In this document: in pieces, positions 25,794-35,453 of the stretch
How the letters are laid out: each line of letters starts with the position of its first letter
How positions within the stretch are numbered: position 1 is the stretch's first letter
Assembly (NCBI GenBank): GCA_965267605.1
Contig: OZ254088.1
Span: forward strand, 2,728,001-2,792,000
DNA length: 64,000 nucleotides
DNA from: G965267605 sp965267605
GTDB taxonomy: Bacteria > Bacteroidota > Bacteroidia > Flavobacteriales_E > Vicingaceae
Direction of reading: 5' to 3'
Notes under the pieces: generated by a model
What the model saw: the letters and a program-made list of their open reading frames with translations, nothing else
The model's database searches: none
What the model was told of the DNA's origin: nothing
Made by a program: the position numbers and the translations under genes

Positions 25794-27389
25794 CTACTCG
25801 TTATCAGTTTTGTCTTCACCTTCTTCTTCTCCTGCGTCATCACCACCTTCTTCTGCATCATCAGTATCTCCACCTTCCTCTTCAGCCGGAGCCTCTTCTT
25901 CTGCCGGAGCTTCCTCCGTAGATTCTTCTACAGTCGGTTCTTCCACTTCAGGTTCATCAGCAACCTCGGCCGTTGACGCTTCAGCCTCTACAGCTGGTGC
26001 ATGGTCATGACCACTGGCCGCATGCTGATTCTTGTAATACTCGCCTGATGTTTTCAAAATCGACTTCACTTCATTGAAAGCCAGTACCGGGAAGTATCTA
26101 GCGAACAACAAGAACAGCGTGAAGAATATTCCAATGGTTCCAATGAAGATGCCTATATCCACCCAGGTTGGATAGAACATAGACCAACTCGATGGAACAT
26201 AATCCCTATGCAGAGATGTTACAATAATCACGAATCGTTCGAACCACATACCAATGTTCACAATAATTGACATTACGAATGTGAAGCTCAAATTCGTTCT
26301 AAGTCTCTTGAACCAGAAAAGCTGTGGTGATATTACGTTGCACGTCATCATACACCAGTACGCCCATGCATAAGGCCCACTAAATCGGTTAATGAATGCA
26401 TATGATTCGTACTCCACTCCAGAGTACCATGAGATGAACAACTCTGTCAAGTACGCTACACCAACGATGGAACCGGTAACAATGATCACAATGTTCATGT
26501 ACTCCACATGTTTCACTGTTACATAGTTCTCGAGTTTAAACACCTTACGCATGATCAACACCAGTGTAAGTACCATGGCAAAACCAGAGAATACCGCACC
26601 AGATACGAAGTATGGTGGGAATATGGTGGTGTGCCATCCTGGAATAACCGATGTTGCAAAGTCCATGGATACAATCGAGTGAACCGAGAATACCAGTGGA
26701 GTTGCAAGACCCGCTAACACCAATGAAACTTCTTCGAATCTGTTCCAGGCCTTCGCCTTACCACTCCATCCAAAGCTCAAAATGTTATATACTTTCTTAG
26801 GTACAGTAGATGTAACTCTATCTCTGATCGAAGCGAAATCCGGAATCAAACCGATATACCAGAATACCAATGAGACAGAGAAATAAGTTGAGATCGCGAA
26901 AACATCCCAAAGCAGTGGCGAGTTAAAGTTTACCCACAGAGACCCGAAGTGGTTCGGGAATGGGAACACCCAATATGCCATCCAAATTCTTCCCATATGG
27001 ATGCCCGGGAATACTGCCGCCATCATTACAGCGAAGATGGTCATCGCTTCTGCAGAACGGTTGATCGCCATTCTCCACCGCTGACGGAAGAGTAGAAGTA
27101 CAGCAGAAATCAGTGTTCCTGCGTGACCAATACCAACCCACCATACGAAGTTTGTAATATCCCAAGCCCATCCTACCGTCTTGTTCAATCCCCAAACTCC
27201 AATACCTGTACCAATCAAATAAAGGATACACCCAACACCCCACAGGGCGATGAACGCTGATACTCCGGTTAGCAGATACCAGAGTTTGCTTGCCTTATTT
27301 TCAATAGGCCTGCAAACATCTTCAGTAATGTCACCGTAGGTCTTATTACCTAATATTAACGGTTCCCGTATCGCTGCTTCGTGTTGCAT
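25794..27389 (-). CDS. actC: Alternative complex III subunit ActC (NrfD/PsrC family)
   Basis: A 531-residue NrfD-like quinol-binding membrane subunit. It shows ten hydrophobic segments (LWYLLTGVSAFIALWGVGC, NFVWWVGIGHAGTLISAVLL, and further) with the characteristic WVGIGHAG loop and FSVHSIVSMDFA. ActC contributes the quinol site and probably the proton path of the complex. The C-terminus carries a tail of about 75 residues dominated by Glu, Asp and Ala (for example EAPAEEEAPAEEEGGDTDD), well beyond the conserved fold. It sits between actB and actD as in other Bacteroidota. Confidence 0.95.
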   Translation of the reverse strand: MQHEAAIREPLILGNKTYGDITEDVCRPIENKASKLWYLLTGVSAFIALWGVGCILYLIGTGIGVWGLNKTVGWAWDITNFVWWVGIGHAGTLISAVLLLFRQRWRMAINRSAEAMTIFAVMMAAVFPGIHMGRIWMAYWVFPFPNHFGSLWVNFNSPLLWDVFAISTYFSVSLVFWYIGLIPDFASIRDRVTSTVPKKVYNILSFGWSGKAKAWNRFEEVSLVLAGLATPLVFSVHSIVSMDFATSVIPGWHTTIFPPYFVSGAVFSGFAMVLTLVLIMRKVFKLENYVTVKHVEYMNIVIIVTGSIVGVAYLTELFISWYSGVEYESYAFINRFSGPYAWAYWCMMTCNVISPQLFWFKRLRTNLSFTFVMSIIVNIGMWFERFVIIVTSLHRDYVPSSWSMFYPTWVDIGIFIGTIGIFFTLFLLFARYFPVLAFNEVKSILKTSGEYYKNQHAASGHDHAPAVEAEASTAEVADEPEVEEPTVEESTEEAPAEEEAPAEEEGGDTDDAEEGGDDAGEEEGEDKTDNE

Positions 27390-27403
27390 ACAAGCTCAGT
27401 TTA

Positions 27404-30400
27404 TTAACTATTCATTTCTTTTTCCACGTTCCTGACCAAAGTCATATAGTAGATATTCGGTTGGGTACCTACTTCTTCGATCACTCTAAACGCACGGTCG
27501 CTAGTAGCTTCCTGCGCAACCGCAGTTTTCTCATCATTCAAGTCACCAAACGTAATCGATCCATTGCTACATGCCGCGGAACAAGCTGTTTGAATCTGTC
27601 CGTCCTGTACAGGAACTCCAGCCTTCTTAGCCTCAAGCTTACCCGCCTGAATTCGTCCAACACACATAGAGCATTTCTCCATTACACCTCTGGCTCTAAC
27701 CGTAACATCTGGGTTCAACACCAAACGTCCAAGGTCATCCTGCGATGGGTTCACACCAGTGAACTTCTTATACCGCATATAGTTGAACCAGTTGAATCGT
27801 CTTACTTTATAAGGACAGTTGTTGGCACAATACCTTGTACCAATACATCTGTTGTAAGTCATTTGATTAAGTCCCTCGTTGCTATGCGTAGTAGCCACAA
27901 CCGGACAAACTGTTTCACAAGGAGCGTGGTTACAGTGCTGACACATCATTGGCTGGAATACAACTCTTGGATTGTCTTCCGGCATCTCCATCGCAGTGTA
28001 TGCTGCAATACCACCAATACCTTCTTCTTCCTTAGTCTTGTCGTAAGTATTGCCTGAATCGCCTAGTTCATCGTGCTCTGATGAATAGTAGCGGTCGATT
28101 CTCAACCAATGCATGTCGCGACCTCTGCGAACCTCATCCTTACCTACAACTGGCACGTTGTTCTCTGCATGACAAGCAATTACACAGGCTCCACAACCAG
28201 TACAGGTGTTCAAATCAATTGCCATTCCCCATCTGTGACCTACACCTTCCACCGGATGTGCGTCCCACAGATCAATTTCGCTTACAGGCACCGCATGGTC
28301 ATGACCTTCATGATGCTCATCATGGTGTTCTTCTCCATGACCCTCACCTTCCTCATGTCCATGATGATGGTGCTCATGTTCCGGACCAGCAGCACCAAGG
28401 AAGTGCAATTTATGGTCTGGATTGTAATCATCTTTCGAACCGTTTTTGAAAGTATCAATGTCCGTCTCACGCACCACGGATGTACGTCCCATAATCGTGT
28501 GGTGAATCTGAGTTGCCGCAAGTGCATAATCGCCTTCAGCTTTCTCAAAGGACACATCTGCAGAATGGTAATCTATTCCACCTTCCTTGCTGCATGAAAC
28601 CATTGGGAACGCATCGAAGCCAACTGCACCTTCTTGCTTCCATACCTCTTTTCCGTAACCCAGTGCAAGACCAATGGTACCTTTCTTCTGACCTGGCTGC
28701 GGATAAACTGGAACTCCTTCCAGTTTCTTACCATTTACAGTAAGGTTAACAGTGCTTGCCGGCCATTCCTGACCAATCTTCATGTTAAACCCAGCTTCTT
28801 CAATATCAGATGGCGCCATGGCAACATAGTTGTCCCATGTTACTCTGGAGATTGGATCTGGAAGCTCCTGCAGCCAAGGGTTGCAGGCATCCTTACCATC
28901 ACCAATTCCCATCTTCTGGTAAAGTTCAATTTCCCAGGTGCCTGACTTATGCTTGCCTGCAGCACTTGCCGCGGCCGCCAAATCGAAGCCACCTTCTTCT
29001 GTTTCTCCTTCCTCACCTTCAGCAGGCTCAGGCTGCTCAACAACTGGTTGCTCTACAGCGTGATGTTCAGGAATTGGCATCTGGTACACACCATCGTGTA
29101 CTACCTGATTCCACTTCGCCTGAAGGCCAGTCATATCATCAAGCATACCAAATACATTGGATGCCCAATTGTGCTGCATATAAGTAAGGTAGTCCTCGTT
29201 AGAACCCATCCAGGCAAGAAGCGTGTCCTGGAACTGTCGGGTATCATATACTTTAGAGATCACCGGCTGTTGCATTGAATAACTGCCTTTAACCGGCTCT
29301 GCATCATCCCATGATTCCAAATAGTGGTTTCCTGCACAAACATACTTTGCAGCCATGGCCGTGCTATCTGGTCTGGACGCGAACGAAACCGTCAAACCAA
29401 CTTTACCCATCGCCTGCTTAAATGCGTCACCCATTGGGTGGGTGTAAACAGGATCGCAACCATATACCAGAAGTGCGTCAACTTTACCGCCTTTCATGTC
29501 TCCAAGAAGTCCTGCGATATCGGCATCCATCGCTCTTCTTGTGTTGTCGGCATAGTGTACACTCAATGTCTTATTGTAGTTGCCAAGCTTTTCATTGATT
29601 GCATTTACCACTGCTTGTACGTCTGGATCGTTACATCCGCATACAACCAATGATGCCCCCATGTTATCCTTCAGGTCTTTTGCTGCTGCTGCGATAGAAG
29701 CACCATACTCCTTCGTTCCACCTGAGAGACTTGCACCGGCAATCTTGTTGTAAAGTGCCACTGCAATCTTACCATAGTCAGAAGGTTTAACTGGCGTTCT
29801 TACATCTGCATTAGAACCAGAAAGTGAAAGATTGGCTTCAAATTGGTAGTGCTTACTCATCCATTCTGCATCTGGCTTTCTGTTTTTCGTGTACTGATTG
29901 TTGTACTGAACAGAAGACAGCCAGTTACCAAGGAAATCAGCACCAATACTCACAATAGTCTTTGCGTGATCAAAATGGTAGAATGGAATGACCGCTTTTC
30001 CAAAATATTTCTTGTTCGCCTCAAGCATACCTGAGTACGAAATTGAATCGTAAAGCACATGTTTGAAATCAACACCAGCTGGCGCATCTTCACCTTCGCC
30101 CTCAGCCGCTCCACTTGATAGAGAAGCGCCAAAGTCCTGGATCAATTTCAAAGTAGATGGTGATGTTGTAGAATGCGAAAGCACTCTGATAGAACCACCT
30201 TTTGCTGCAATAGCCTTTAGTTTCTTACCAATCTCACCGTCAACAGTTTCCCAATCAGATGCTTTACCACCTTTCATTGGAGATTGATACCTGTTTGTAT
30301 CGTAGAGTGTAAGAACAGAAGCATTGACCCTTGGATTCAGTCCTCCCTCTGTTAGCTGAGACATCTGGTTTCCTTCAATCAGGATCGGACGTCCTTCACG

Positions 30401-30736
30401 TGTCTTTACAAGAATGCTTGCATAGTCGTTACCATCAGAATAGGTACTGGCATACCAGTTAGCAATACCTGGTGTTACCTCTTCTGGCTTGGTTACGTAA
30501 GGAATCGATTTGATTACCGGGGTTTCACAAGCTGCGAGCGTTGCAGCAGCTGTACTAAACCCAAGATACTTTAGAAAATCCCTTCTTGTAGTGCTGGAAG
30601 ACTCCAGTGTTTCCTGATCCTTCAGGAAATCCTCAACAGGAACATACTCTGAGAACTCTTTCTCCTGAAGTTCTTTCACTTCAGAATCATTGTTCAGCTC
30701 TTCAATTCCTTTCCAGTATTTGGTCGAAGTTGCCAT
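27404..30736 (-). CDS. actB: Alternative complex III subunit ActB (molybdopterin-like domain plus ferredoxin domain)
   Basis: A 1110-residue iron-sulfur subunit that passes electrons from the quinol site to the cytochromes. A Tat-like signal variant TTRRDFLKYLGFS (Arg51, Arg52) ends in LAAC (Cys70), a probable lipidation site. The first 750 residues resemble a molybdopterin oxidoreductase, but in this family no molybdenum cofactor is bound. The C-terminal part holds four iron-sulfur sites: CTGCGACVIAC, CQHCNHAPCETVC, CIGTRYCANNCPY and CSMCVGRI with CSAACSNG. Two insertions are odd: an acidic stretch at about 570-590 and a His/Glu-rich block at about 783-815. It lies between actA and actC. Confidence 0.95.
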   Translation of the reverse strand: MATSTKYWKGIEELNNDSEVKELQEKEFSEYVPVEDFLKDQETLESSSTTRRDFLKYLGFSTAAATLAACETPVIKSIPYVTKPEEVTPGIANWYASTYSDGNDYASILVKTREGRPILIEGNQMSQLTEGGLNPRVNASVLTLYDTNRYQSPMKGGKASDWETVDGEIGKKLKAIAAKGGSIRVLSHSTTSPSTLKLIQDFGASLSSGAAEGEGEDAPAGVDFKHVLYDSISYSGMLEANKKYFGKAVIPFYHFDHAKTIVSIGADFLGNWLSSVQYNNQYTKNRKPDAEWMSKHYQFEANLSLSGSNADVRTPVKPSDYGKIAVALYNKIAGASLSGGTKEYGASIAAAAKDLKDNMGASLVVCGCNDPDVQAVVNAINEKLGNYNKTLSVHYADNTRRAMDADIAGLLGDMKGGKVDALLVYGCDPVYTHPMGDAFKQAMGKVGLTVSFASRPDSTAMAAKYVCAGNHYLESWDDAEPVKGSYSMQQPVISKVYDTRQFQDTLLAWMGSNEDYLTYMQHNWASNVFGMLDDMTGLQAKWNQVVHDGVYQMPIPEHHAVEQPVVEQPEPAEGEEGETEEGGFDLAAAASAAGKHKSGTWEIELYQKMGIGDGKDACNPWLQELPDPISRVTWDNYVAMAPSDIEEAGFNMKIGQEWPASTVNLTVNGKKLEGVPVYPQPGQKKGTIGLALGYGKEVWKQEGAVGFDAFPMVSCSKEGGIDYHSADVSFEKAEGDYALAATQIHHTIMGRTSVVRETDIDTFKNGSKDDYNPDHKLHFLGAAGPEHEHHHHGHEEGEGHGEEHHDEHHEGHDHAVPVSEIDLWDAHPVEGVGHRWGMAIDLNTCTGCGACVIACHAENNVPVVGKDEVRRGRDMHWLRIDRYYSSEHDELGDSGNTYDKTKEEEGIGGIAAYTAMEMPEDNPRVVFQPMMCQHCNHAPCETVCPVVATTHSNEGLNQMTYNRCIGTRYCANNCPYKVRRFNWFNYMRYKKFTGVNPSQDDLGRLVLNPDVTVRARGVMEKCSMCVGRIQAGKLEAKKAGVPVQDGQIQTACSAACSNGSITFGDLNDEKTAVAQEATSDRAFRVIEEVGTQPNIYYMTLVRNVEKEMNS

Positions 30737-30760
30737 AAGCAGCTTTTCCTTAATTCCTTA

Positions 30761-32044
30761 TTAATAATGACACTTACCACATTCGATTCCACCAAGCTCG
30801 CTCACCGTGATCTTACCATCCTTCATGTACTGAGCTTTCAGGTTGTCTGGTAGACGCTTGTGGATCTCATCGTAATAAGCATTTCCTTCCATGTTCACTT
30901 TAGTCTCTCTGTGGCAATTGATACACCATCCCATTGTTAGTGGCTCCTGCTGTTTTCCAACTGTCAACTCTTTTACTTCACCATGACACTTTTCACACTG
31001 GATCTTACCCACCGTTACGTGCTGAGAGTGGTTGAAGTAAACGTGATCAGGCAGGTTATGCACCTTCACCCATTTGATTGGTTTTTGCTCGTATCCTTCG
31101 ATGTACTCACCTTTCTCAGGATCAAAACCAACCGCATCATAAATCTTTTGAATCTCTTCTTTTCCAGAAGGGCCTTCCTGAATTGCTTTGTGGCAATTCA
31201 TACAAACATTGGCAGATGGAATACCTGCATGCTTACTGTGTCTTGCAGAAGAGTGACAGTAGTTACAATCAATCTTATCCTCACCAGCGTGAATCTTGTG
31301 AGAGAAAGCGATTGGCTGCTCTGGTTGGTAACCTTCATAAACACCAACCTCATACAATTCAGCAGCAATATCTTTTGTTCCAAGAACGAGGAACACGATA
31401 GCGATGATGGCCACAATTCTCTTGTTAGCCGCCATCCAAATCATTGTTCCGTCCCAGAAGTTTGGTTGATCATCCATCTCACCACCAGACTTCTCAGCGT
31501 GTGCTCTTCTTAGTTGGTAGTTGGTAGATCTTAAGACTCCCACCAGCATGAAGAGTCCAACAATGATCAGCATCCACACCCACCAAGGTGTAGGCTCTTC
31601 CTCAACCGCTGCGGCCTCTGCACCCTCAGCCGGGCCAGCTTCCGCTACAGGGGGTGTGTACGTTTCAACGTACTCAAGAATGTTATCAATGTCTGCATTG
31701 CTCAATGCCGGCATAGCCGTCATAATTGAGCCGTACTCATCGAATAACTGTGTTGCATAAGGTTCACCTGCTTTTACCAAAGCCTGTGAGTTACGCACCC
31801 ACTCATACATGTTTTCTTCAGTAGAGCTCTGCGCCCAACGCTCACGTGATCCTTTCAGTGCAGGACCGACAAGTTTCTTGTCTGGCTTGTGACATGATGC
31901 GCAGTTCGCTTTAAACAACTTCTCGCCAGCCGCAGCATCAGCCTCCTGGGCACTAGCAGTGCTCACTGAAAAAATCAGGAAAAATGCGACAGATAGGACG
32001 GAAATAAGCGCTCTAGAGAAACTCCTTTTCGATACCTTACTCAT
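30761..32044 (-). CDS. actA: Alternative complex III subunit ActA, multihaem cytochrome c
   Basis: A 427-residue cytochrome with a signal peptide (ALISVLSVAFFLIFSVSTASA). The N-terminal mono-haem domain has CASCH at 48-52. A Glu/Ala/Pro linker and a membrane helix (WWVWMLIIVGLFMLVGVL) lead to a second helix and then a cytochrome c3-like domain with five further CxxCH motifs: CNYCH, CMNCH, CEKCH, CINCH and CGKCH. This makes six haem sites in all, compared with five in the simplest ActA. It is the first gene of the actABCDEF-coxBA operon, with a TATTTTTG element upstream. It funnels electrons within the ACIII-aa3 supercomplex. Confidence 0.95.
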   Translation of the reverse strand: MSKVSKRSFSRALISVLSVAFFLIFSVSTASAQEADAAAGEKLFKANCASCHKPDKKLVGPALKGSRERWAQSSTEENMYEWVRNSQALVKAGEPYATQLFDEYGSIMTAMPALSNADIDNILEYVETYTPPVAEAGPAEGAEAAAVEEEPTPWWVWMLIIVGLFMLVGVLRSTNYQLRRAHAEKSGGEMDDQPNFWDGTMIWMAANKRIVAIIAIVFLVLGTKDIAAELYEVGVYEGYQPEQPIAFSHKIHAGEDKIDCNYCHSSARHSKHAGIPSANVCMNCHKAIQEGPSGKEEIQKIYDAVGFDPEKGEYIEGYEQKPIKWVKVHNLPDHVYFNHSQHVTVGKIQCEKCHGEVKELTVGKQQEPLTMGWCINCHRETKVNMEGNAYYDEIHKRLPDNLKAQYMKDGKITVSELGGIECGKCHY

Positions 32045-32093
32045 TCCTTGATTGTTAGAATCTTCTCTTGTAAAAATGCGATTAGAGGTTGGA

Positions 32094-32101
32094 CAAAAAT
32101 A
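32094..32101 (-). promoter_or_regulatory. Candidate -7 element for the act-cox operon
   Basis: On the minus strand TATTTTTG matches TAnnTTTG. It lies about 50 bases before ATG 32044 in the 280-base divergent region 32045-32324, which otherwise holds only AT-rich sequence with no gene. No good TTG -33 partner is visible. Confidence 0.4.
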
Positions 32102-32286
32102 GAAGAATCGCCATTTTTTGTCCCCTGCATGGCCGTTTATTTGGGATGTTGCGCTTAATTTAAAATGATTCTAAATAGCTTTTAAAATTTGGATTTTCAG
32201 CACTGAAATATGTGTGATTTTTTCACTTGTTTGTCGATAGAAATTGTGCGTTAGTCGACACCTCCGGATGAGATACTGGTACGGTC

Positions 32287-32319
32287 TTTGGGTAGGATTA
32301 AAAAGGGTTTCTATTTTCG
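32287..32319 (+). promoter_or_regulatory. Candidate promoter of the SPOR gene, leaderless geometry
   Basis: TTTG at 32287-32290 and TATTTTCG at 32312-32319 are 21 bases apart, close to the Bacteroidota TTG/TAnnTTTG layout with one mismatch. The expected start of transcription falls within a few bases of ATG 32325. Confidence 0.4.
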
Positions 32320-32324
32320 CAGAG

Positions 32325-32831
32325 ATGCAGAGAGCGAATACACATATCCTAACGGTGTTGATTGCTGTGTTTACGGTTGGCTCCGCGTATTCGCAAACTG
32401 CCTCTCTGGCGAAGGATACCGTGCCAACCGTAGTAAAAGACAGTACAGTTACACGGATTACATTGGAGCCTGGAATTCAATTTGTTCTTGACCTGTACGA
32501 CAAGGCATATGAGTTCAAAGGTTATCGGGTTCAGATCTATTCAGGCCCTAATAAAAAAGAGGCCAAGCAAGTTCGTGCAAGATTCCTTCAGCGATACCGA
32601 GACGTCAAAACGCATCAGACCTTTGATGCTCCAAATTTCAAGATCAGGGTTGGAGATTTCGAAACAAGGCTTGAAGCCGTTAAACTTAGAAATGAAATCC
32701 GCGAGCACTTCCCCAACTGCTACATCGTTCCTGATGTGCTAGAGGTTAGCAATATTGGGAAAGACAAAAAAGAGGAAGAAAAGAAGTTGGAAGAAATTCC
32801 AGCCCCTACTCCAGAGGAAGAATTAAAGTGA
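32325..32831 (+). CDS. Exported SPOR-domain protein
   Basis: ATG 32325 (MQRANTHILTVLIAVFTVGSAYS) gives a signal peptide; the longer frame from 32244 adds 27 residues upstream of it and runs through the candidate promoter. The product is 168 residues. After a short linker, residues of about 65-145 form a SPOR domain (KGYRVQIYSG, KKEAKQVRARFLQRY, FKIRVGDFETRLEAVKLRNE), which binds denuded glycan strands of peptidoglycan at division sites. The tail is Lys/Glu-rich (KDKKEEEKKLEEI). Its last 9 bases overlap the end of infB on the opposite strand. Confidence 0.85.
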   Translation: MQRANTHILTVLIAVFTVGSAYSQTASLAKDTVPTVVKDSTVTRITLEPGIQFVLDLYDKAYEFKGYRVQIYSGPNKKEAKQVRARFLQRYRDVKTHQTFDAPNFKIRVGDFETRLEAVKLRNEIREHFPNCYIVPDVLEVSNIGKDKKEEEKKLEEIPAPTPEEELK

Positions 32832-35399
32832 TTGCTTCACTTCCACTTCTTCATAAGCTTCAATCACATCACCTACTTTGATGTCGTTGTAGTTCTCAAT
32901 GTTAAGACCACACTCGTAACCTGAGGCCACTTCTTTCACATCATCTTTGAAGCGCTTCAATGAGCCCAGTTCACCATCGTACATCACAACACCCTCTCTG
33001 ATTACGCGCACCTTATTGTTACGCTGGATCTTACCTTCAGTAACCATACAACCTGCGATAGTACCCACTTTGGATATCTTGAATATGTCGCGAATCTCAA
33101 CAGACGCAACAACCTGCTCTTCAACCTTCGGCTTCAGCATACCCTCCATTGCTGACTTCATCTCTTCAATTGCATCGTAGATGATCGAGTACAATCGGAT
33201 ATCGATCTGTTCTGTTTCGGCCAGCTTTCTGGCACCAGCTGATGGTCTTACCTGGAATCCCACAATGATCGCATCAGAAGCAGTAGCCAACATCACATCA
33301 GATTCTGAAATCTGTCCAACAGATTTATGGATGATGTTAACCTGGATTTTTTCTGTAGAAAGTTTTTCAAGTGAGTCGGCCAGTGCTTCGATGGAACCAT
33401 CCACATCACCCTTGATGATGACATTCAGTTCCTGGAAGTCACCAATGGCAATCCGTCTGCCAATTTCGTCAAGCGTAATGTGCTTCTTGGTTCTAACACC
33501 CTGCTCACGCTGAAGCTGTAATCGCTTATCTGCAATATTTCTGGCCTCGCGCTCATCAGACATGATATTGAACTTATCACCAGCGCTAGGCGCACCATTA
33601 AGTCCAAGAAGCGTTACCGGAACCGCTGGACCGGCCTCTTCCACTTTCTGATTTCTTTCATTGAACATGGCCTTCACCCTACCTGAGTAGCAACCAGCAA
33701 GCATTACATCACCAATTCTCATGGTACCTGCCTGAACAAGTACTGTGGTAACGTAACCCCGTCCTTTATCCAGTGATGATTCGATAACCACACCATTGGC
33801 CATCTTTTCCGGATTAGCTTTAAGCTCTAAAAGTTCAGCTTCCAGTAATACCTTTTCAAGCAGTTCCGGAACACCCATCCCTGTTTTGGCAGAAATTTCC
33901 TGTGATTGGAACTTACCACCCCAATCTTCAACCAGAATATTCATACCTGAAAGTTCCTCACGGATTTTATCCGCGTTGGCTCCTTCCTTATCCATTTTGT
34001 TAAATGCAAAAACGATAGGAACACCTGCTGCCTGGGCGTGATTAATTGCTTCACGCGTTTGAGGCATCACACTGTCGTCTCCTGCAATTACAATAATTAC
34101 AACATCCGTTACCTGCGCACCACGTGCACGCATCGCGGTAAAGGCTTCGTGACCAGGTGTATCAAGGAAGGTAATTTGTTTTCCGTCTTCAAGGGTTACA
34201 CTGTACGCACCAATGTGCTGGGTAATACCACCTGCTTCACCAGCGATCACATTCGCACTACGAACGTAATCAAGAAGCGATGTTTTACCATGATCAACGT
34301 GTCCCATTACCGTTACGATCGGAGGGCGAGGAATCAATGTTCCTTCTTCTTCTACCTCCTCAATAACCTCATCTTGCTCTTCTGCAGAAACGAAGTCTAC
34401 TTCATAACCAAACTCCTCAGCAACAACGGTAAGGGTTTCTGCATCCAATCTCTGGTTGATCGAAACGAACAAACCAAGACTCATACATGCAGAGATGACA
34501 TCATTTACATGCACATCCATCATACTGGCCAGTTCTGAAGCAGTAACGAACTCTGTCACTTTCAGAATGCTCTTCTCCAGCTCTTTCTCTTCGGCCTCAC
34601 GCTGCATTGCTTCAGCGGCCTCCTCTCTCTTCTGACGTCTGTATTTAGCACCTTTCGACTTGCTCTTATCAGTAAGTCGTGCAAGTGTTTCCTTGATTTC
34701 CTTTTGGATTTCTTCCTCAGTAAGTTCGGGCTTCTTCTCCTTCTTCTTCTTTCTTTTCGAACCTGCACCAGCCGATTTGGTATCCACCTGCACCTTTTGG
34801 ATTCGCTTACGCTTCTTCTTACCTCTTACGGTATCAGAATCCGAAGATGCGACAGGTTTCTTCTCTTTCTCCTTAGGCAGGTCAATCTTACCCAGCACTT
34901 TTGGCCCATCAAGCTTCTCAACCTCAACTTTCACCTCCTGCGGTGGAGCTGATGCTTCTTCCTTCTTGGGCTCTTCTTTTGCTGGTTCTTCCTTCGGAGG
35001 TTCCTCCTCTTTCTTCTCCTTCTCCAGATCAATCTTACCGACAACCTTCGGCTCCTTCTTCTCCGGAGTTGCCGCAATGGTATCTGCACCAGAGCCTACG
35101 TTCTTGATAAGAACCTCTTCTCCTTCCTTCTTTCCCTTTGCTTCTTTCGGAGCATCTACTGCTTCTTCAAGACTGATCTTCTCATGTTCTGTCTTGACTG
35201 TATCCGCAACAGCTTTGGAAGCTTCCTTTGCAGATTTTTCTGAGTGAAATTCACGCAATAGCAGATCGTAAAGCTCCGTATCGATTTTGGTGTTTGGATT
35301 CGCGTCAATCTCATGACCGTTATCCGCCAAATACTCGACAATGGTGCTTAACCCAACGTTAAACTCTCTCGCAACCTTACTTAACCGCTTTACTGCCAT
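32823..35399 (-). CDS. infB: Translation initiation factor IF-2
   Basis: An 858-residue GTPase that places initiator tRNA on the ribosome. The N-terminus has the IF2_N fold (KRLSKVAREFNVGLSTIVEYL), followed by a long Lys/Glu-rich low-complexity region (about 50-270) typical of Bacteroidota IF-2. A second IF2_N-like module precedes the G domain: G1 GHVDHGKTSLLDYV near residue 360, G3 DTPGHEAF, G4 FNKMD. Domains II, III and IV follow (VDGSIEALADSLEKL, GFQVRPSAGARKLAE, CGLNIENYNDIKVGDVIEAY). It is the last gene of rimP-nusA-infB. Confidence 0.97.
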   Translation of the reverse strand: MAVKRLSKVAREFNVGLSTIVEYLADNGHEIDANPNTKIDTELYDLLLREFHSEKSAKEASKAVADTVKTEHEKISLEEAVDAPKEAKGKKEGEEVLIKNVGSGADTIAATPEKKEPKVVGKIDLEKEKKEEEPPKEEPAKEEPKKEEASAPPQEVKVEVEKLDGPKVLGKIDLPKEKEKKPVASSDSDTVRGKKKRKRIQKVQVDTKSAGAGSKRKKKKEKKPELTEEEIQKEIKETLARLTDKSKSKGAKYRRQKREEAAEAMQREAEEKELEKSILKVTEFVTASELASMMDVHVNDVISACMSLGLFVSINQRLDAETLTVVAEEFGYEVDFVSAEEQDEVIEEVEEEGTLIPRPPIVTVMGHVDHGKTSLLDYVRSANVIAGEAGGITQHIGAYSVTLEDGKQITFLDTPGHEAFTAMRARGAQVTDVVIIVIAGDDSVMPQTREAINHAQAAGVPIVFAFNKMDKEGANADKIREELSGMNILVEDWGGKFQSQEISAKTGMGVPELLEKVLLEAELLELKANPEKMANGVVIESSLDKGRGYVTTVLVQAGTMRIGDVMLAGCYSGRVKAMFNERNQKVEEAGPAVPVTLLGLNGAPSAGDKFNIMSDEREARNIADKRLQLQREQGVRTKKHITLDEIGRRIAIGDFQELNVIIKGDVDGSIEALADSLEKLSTEKIQVNIIHKSVGQISESDVMLATASDAIIVGFQVRPSAGARKLAETEQIDIRLYSIIYDAIEEMKSAMEGMLKPKVEEQVVASVEIRDIFKISKVGTIAGCMVTEGKIQRNNKVRVIREGVVMYDGELGSLKRFKDDVKEVASGYECGLNIENYNDIKVGDVIEAYEEVEVKQSL

Positions 35400-35453
35400 A
35401 TCATTTCAAAAGTTCACAAAGATAACAATAGTTTAAAGTCCCTGTTTATGGGC

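Noticed and set aside
25810..26010. Ser/Ala/Pro-rich plus-strand frame opposite the ActC tail
   Set aside because: Reverse reading of the acidic tail of ActC.
28282..28557. Met/His-rich minus-strand frame overlapping actB
   Set aside because: Out-of-frame reading of the His-rich block of ActB.
27404..30736. ActB as a true molybdenum enzyme served by the moa operon
   Set aside because: ActB belongs to alternative complex III, whose molybdopterin-like domain is known to lack the cofactor; its gene is 17 kb away from the moa genes.
34660..35247. 195-codon Ser/Phe-rich plus-strand frame opposite infB
   Set aside because: It is the reverse reading of the Lys/Glu-rich repeat region of IF-2; the composition is an artefact.
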